NCBI RefSeq assembly: GCF_003573695.1 | Contig: NC_039364.1 | Span: forward strand, 233,547,656 to 233,611,655 | Direction: 5' to 3' | Length of the DNA stretch: 64,000 nucleotides | From: Papaver somniferum | Lineage: Eukaryota > Streptophyta > Magnoliopsida > Ranunculales > Papaveraceae | In this document: in pieces, positions 60,060-64,000 of the stretch | Layout of the letters: the number at the start of each line of letters is the position of its first letter | Position numbering within the stretch: position 1 is the first letter of the stretch | Notes under the pieces: model-generated | What the model saw: only the letters and a program-made list of their open reading frames with translations | The model's database searches: none | Told to the model about the DNA's origin: nothing | Program-made: the position numbers and the translations under genes

Positions 60060-60365
60060 ATTTCTACTTAAGGTAGGTTGGCGAACCAGTTCGAAAATCA
60101 TAGATATCTGAGTTATATAAATACAAGAAGGTTGGCAAACCAGTTCGCAAACTTTAAGTTTAGTTGGGAACAGTTCACGAACCCTATTGGCAAACCGTGG
60201 TGAACTGAATTTTAAGTTGGATAAATAGTCTAGTAGTTGGCGAACCCAGTTCACGAACTGTGATCAATTGAGTTTGGTAGTCTAATATGGTTGGCGAACT
60301 CGGTTCATGAATCGTAGCACCATGACTCGGGAAAAACCCATGCGGTTCACGAATCGTTGTACCAA
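60060..60365. repeat. Cluster of GGTTGGCGAACC / GTTCACGAAC words in the LTR
   Basis: Repeated phrases GGTTGGCGAACCAGTTCG, TTGGCAAACCAGTTCGC, GTTCACGAACCC, GTTGGCGAACCCAGTTCACG and GGTTCACGAATCG, about every 45-60 bases. Many are inverted pairs around GAAC/GTTC. They lie in the U3-like part of the sense LTR. Confidence 0.8.
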
Positions 60366-61997
60366 CTGTCCTGATAATGTTTAGCGGATGCTTAAAGACT
60401 TATTATTAATATGTTTAGCATTGATAGAACTCTCTTAAACACTTCTAAAATTTTATTGATCACTTAAACACTTATGTGTGTGTATCACGATTAAATTCTT
60501 AGGTGTTTAAATAGCTTTCAGTTATTTGGCTAGCTTGCCAAACCGAACAAGCACTATACACGGTTCAGTAACCGAACCTATGTGTATACTTTCTATTGTA
60601 TTTTGAATGCCTAAAAGTGTTTGCTTGATTATCAAGTTATCTTAGCTTGAATTTTAAGTAACCCCCGGTCTTTAAAAACTATAAATAGAGATGCTTTTTC
60701 AACTGGGAAATCCAACCCCTAACACTTTGTGTTCTAGTTAATTCTAAATTCGTCCTCAATTGACCAAGATTTCATTTGAGAAACATAATTAGGTCTACGA
60801 CTATAATACTTCGCTTTGGGGATTCGTAAAGCCCGGTCTGACTATCTTTACCTTGATAGTTCGTGTAAATTTATCTTGATTTTCTTTTACCGAGGTTCTC
60901 GTAATATCTTTCAGACAAGATAGATATAAATCACAAAGTACTGTTCTTCTCATACTTTGTGATTTCTCAAGATAAATATCTGAAAATGGTCTCAATTGAT
61001 TTTTTGAAGATTGTTCATGAAAGGTGGTTAAAATTCAAAGAGTCTCATTTAAGTGAGTGTAAGTGTTCCGAATTATGAGGTTTTCTAGCTTTATCTATTA
61101 CAAATATATTTCCACACCTTGATATTTAATTTAAACGGAAATCAAATAGGCTTATATGTTAGAGGCAGATTGATATCAAAATTCTTCACTTCGGCTGACT
61201 CTTAGGAAGTAAAGGACTTCAGCTAAGGGAATCAAGGACGTAGAACCTTGCGAGGTTCAAGAGGCGTAAGGAGCGCGACTGTAACTGAATCGCTTGGAGG
61301 GATCGATTCGGTCTCAACTACATTCCAGTCCGAAGTCTAATAGTAGGTTAGTGTCTGTAGCGGCTTAATACAGTGTGGTGTTTTTTTGATATTGCGATTT
61401 CATGGTTAACAAAATTCTGGTGTCTTGTGTTTTTTAGTTTCTTCATTATATTGTTTATCTTTATAATTGGATTTACACAGGTTTGTACGTATTCAATCAA
61501 ATTAGATACGTCCGCTTAACTGTAGTCGATTACGAGATTTGTTTCTTGTAGAATTCGTATCTTGAAAGATAGATAACAAGTTTAGTTACTTGGCGGAATT
61601 CCGATTAGATTATTTGGATACGACTAGATTGATCTTGGATATTCATTTTTGAGATCGTCCAAGTACTCTGCTTAACAATCAGGTTCACGGACTCTAAGTC
61701 TGTATACATATTGATCTAGTACAAGTTGAGATATAAACTCTATATACATATTGCCAAGGATCATTCAGTTGGTCTTATTGATATTGTATTGAGTTTTGTC
61801 TATACAGGTTGTCGAACGAAAAAGTTGGGTGTATTTGGTATCCCTTACGTTTTCAATTAGTACTTTATCACATAGGAAAAATGCATTGTCATTTAACATT
61901 AAACGACATGATAATGATTTAAAAATATGTCGAGTAATACATGGTCGGCTAGGTTGCAATGTTCTTAACATGATGAATATTTAGACAATTGAATTAC

Positions 61998-62927
61998 CTG
62001 GAAGAAACTTAGATTCCCGTTGACTTGTCTGACTAGTGACCTTGAAACCTTTGTCAAATATGCATTCAAGTGGCCAGCCACCAAAATACCCCATGAATAC
62101 TTATGCATATCATCAAGGGAATGCAATATTTGAAGATACTTGGCGTCGACCAAGTTTTCGGAACTGTCGGCGAAGACACATTTGGTCAGGACATACAACA
62201 AATAAGCTGACGCAGTAGCGTTGACTCGTACTTTGTCCACACTTCCTTCCCTTTTAGTAATATCTTTGGTCTTAATGGATGTGTCCCTCAAATTCTTCAG
62301 CTTTAACTTCTTGCTTCTATAGCCATCCTTCATCACAAACATATATTTCGACTGTTTCGCATCCAAACCGAACAAGATCTTGGTCAATTTGAAGATATCC
62401 TCGCAACAAATTTCATCATCATAGCCGTCTTTGGTAGATTTTCCATTAACCTGGAGGCCTAAAAATTTGCTGAAAATCATCGGGAGTAATCACCATATCA
62501 CCGAGTGGGAAGATCATTATATCCGTCTCCCCATAAAACGTCTCATAAAATGCAAATATGGAAACTTTTTCATACTCAACAACTAAAATCTTCACCACAT
62601 GAGACAACCCGAAGTTTTTTACAATTTCTTTCACGGCGTCACATTCCATGCCAAGTGGTCATTTCTTCGTCACAGTATTTGAAGCTTGACGCCTCAAAAG
62701 ACGGATGTCATTTATGATCCTAAATAACATAAACCAAAAACACACAATTACAAACACTTAAAACAAAATAAGATAGAATTATTAAATAACAACAAAGTGA
62801 GATTGAGATTACTTACGAGAGTAGAATAGATTTCATCCTCGCATGAGTCTTTGTATCCACGATTTCTTGCAGCTTTTGGGTAACCATCTTACGAGAGTAG
62901 AATAAACTATCTTCAGGTAACCCTAGG
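61998..62927 (-). pseudogene. Plant mobile domain (PMD, aminotransferase-like) pseudogene
   Basis: Minus-strand pieces in order: a short exon 62,927-62,817 ending at a GTAAGT donor; an intron to 62,720; and an exon 62,719-61,998 ending FFQ before GTAATT. The exon shows FAFYETFYGETDIMIFP, GDMVITPDDFQQI, GLQVNGKSTKDGYDDEI, ASAYLLYVLTKCVFAD, YLQILHSLDDMHKYSWG and QVNGNLSFFQ. These are hallmarks of the PMD family (MAIN/MAIL1-like), which are nuclear proteins linked to silencing and also carried by transposons. A one-base change in a T run near 62,464 shifts the frame, and another break lies near 62,650. The LTR at 62,928 cuts off the 5' part. Confidence 0.85.
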
Positions 62928-64000
62928 TGATGTAGTTTTTCAAGTGGTAAATAAAGTTCGTTCAAAGACTTATAAAGATTTGATTTCAGACTTAATACTA
63001 ACAAATATATACAAAAGATGTCACAAATATCGAGAGGTACTGAGAGTCAAGATTCCACCAATTCTCATATTCATGTGGTTTAACTATCGATTCCAGACAA
63101 TTATAGCTCATAACATAATAAATATTGACTCTTTATTATTTGCCAAGGTAGATTTTATAAAATATTGACTGTAAATCACAAGCATGACGTATCAAAAATA
63201 CTAAGACCAAGCATACGCCATCAAACAGAATCACAATCAATTAAGAAAAATCATGAATCAATTTAAAATAGTGCAAAAGTCATAAAGGAATTAAATAGAT
63301 TTACCACACGCGTAGAGAATGGCTTCCTCCGTCATCCCAGTGTTTGGTTTTAGCTCTTCATGGTTAAAACACGCTCAAAATAATAATCCATAGCTCAAAA
63401 AAGGTGTTTTATTGAAGCAGTGTGTTTGTAACAGTTATAATTGTTACAGAACCCACTGTTACAGAGAACCCTAACAGAACTGTTGCGAACTCAGAAAATT
63501 GTTGGAAAAATTGTTACAAAGCTATTGAGTTTCAAAGTATAGGTCACGGTCCTATGTTCTTCATCTCGTCTTCTTCTTCACCAGCAGAGAAGATACTCTG
63601 CAACTTCTCCTGCAGCTCCGACGTCTCTTCTGCTTCACCCCCAAACTCTCGATTCCCTTCTGTTACTCAAAGCTAGGATATATATACACCACAATACCAA
63701 TAAATCCGGAAAATCTCTTCTCCTTTCCTCCACGTCAAGTCATCGGAGTTATAGTTTCTTCACGCCTCTTCTGAGTATAATCCAACGTCCCTGGAATCTC
63801 TATAGTTGTAAACTCTTCCCAGTATAGGATACGATCGAACGGAGTCTATTCTTTCCCTTGTCCGTACTGTCCAAATATTCAACCAAGTTCCCGTAAACAA
63901 TTCCTCTCCTTGTTTTATCTCCAAAGTGACACATCTTTTTGATTTAAACCAAACTCTTCAAGAAATACTCGAATCGCAGGGAAGATATTCTTTCCCTTTT
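62928..64000 (-). mobile_element. Athila-type LTR, antisense, running out of the window
   Basis: It begins TGATGTAGTTTTTCAAGTGG, nearly the same as the antisense solo LTR at 45,366, and continues with GGCTTCCTCCGTCATCCCAG and the AACAGTT-rich stretch in the same order. It inserts in the PMD pseudogene after CTAGG (62,923-62,927). Its other end and any internal region lie beyond the window. It is a third LTR variant next to A and B. Confidence 0.85.

Larger units (their letters stand above)
38234..61855 (+). mobile_element. Sense family-C (Copia) solo LTR, split by two insertions
   Basis: The LTR starts TGTTAGAGATTGCTCGG at 38,234 and ends CGTTTTCA at 61,855, and it is flanked by ATTAG on both sides (38,229-38,233 and 61,856-61,860). 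Its own sequence is 38,234-38,374, 57,932-58,031 and 59,831-61,855. The intervening DNA is the Athila composite and an antisense solo LTR, each with its own target duplication. The last part holds the phrase GCGGCTTAATACAGTGTGG, found in antisense in the other family-C copies. Confidence 0.8.

Noticed and set aside
61861..61990. Similarity between the flank right of the sense family-C LTR and the flank left of it (GTCGGCTA / GTCGACTA region)
   Set aside because: The match is short and diverged. It may be a dispersed repeat and was not needed to explain the ATTAG target duplication.

Overview
This is plant nuclear DNA. It is AT-rich, has a spliced gene with nine coding exons and GT-AG introns, carries plant-specific families (DUF1336/EDR2-C, plant mobile domain, LRR receptor kinase), and is mostly retrotransposon sequence of the Athila, Tat and Copia types that fill eudicot genomes. 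I cannot name the species from the sequence alone.

Only one gene looks intact: a DUF1336 (EDR2 C-terminal domain) protein at 3.2-6.2 kb, with a 5' leader and a plausible poly(A) region. Next to it are a broken LRR receptor-kinase gene on the minus strand (6.9-7.6 kb), a 32-nt tandem repeat and a tRNA-Trp-like sequence (7.8-8.1 kb), and two related fragments of an unrecognised minus-strand gene (8.3-8.7 and 11.7-12.8 kb) separated by a decayed Copia gag plus LTR (9.0-11.7 kb).

From 12.8 to 18.6 kb lies a decayed Copia element with two LTRs. Then come a gypsy LTR whose tRNA-Asp primer site is tandemly duplicated (18.7-21.8 kb), a possible Helitron that carries phase-consistent exons of an unrecognised gene (about 18.6-26.3 kb), and a striking array of about 18 copies of a palindrome built on GCATAAC/GTTATGC (26.7-27.5 kb). 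At 30.7-38.2 kb are copies of the DUF1336 gene's tail. They are split by a Tat-type solo LTR (which contains a MITE with a TAA target duplication), and a 2.9-kb block is then duplicated in tandem.

The right third (38.2-61.9 kb) is a nest of retroelements whose layers can be read from target-site duplications: a solo LTR (TSD ATTAG) holds a 19.5-kb Athila composite (TSD GAAAT) and an antisense solo LTR (TSD GTTCT), and the composite itself holds another solo LTR (TSD GATAG). The composite has two internal domains that share one LTR. One domain encodes a decayed gag-pol; the other encodes a single unrecognised acidic protein and no polymerase. At the right edge a plant mobile domain pseudogene is cut by another Athila-type LTR that runs out of the window.

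No operon or defence-type system is present. The most original signals are the palindrome array, the non-autonomous retroelement protein, the composite with a shared LTR, and the exon-carrying Helitron candidate.
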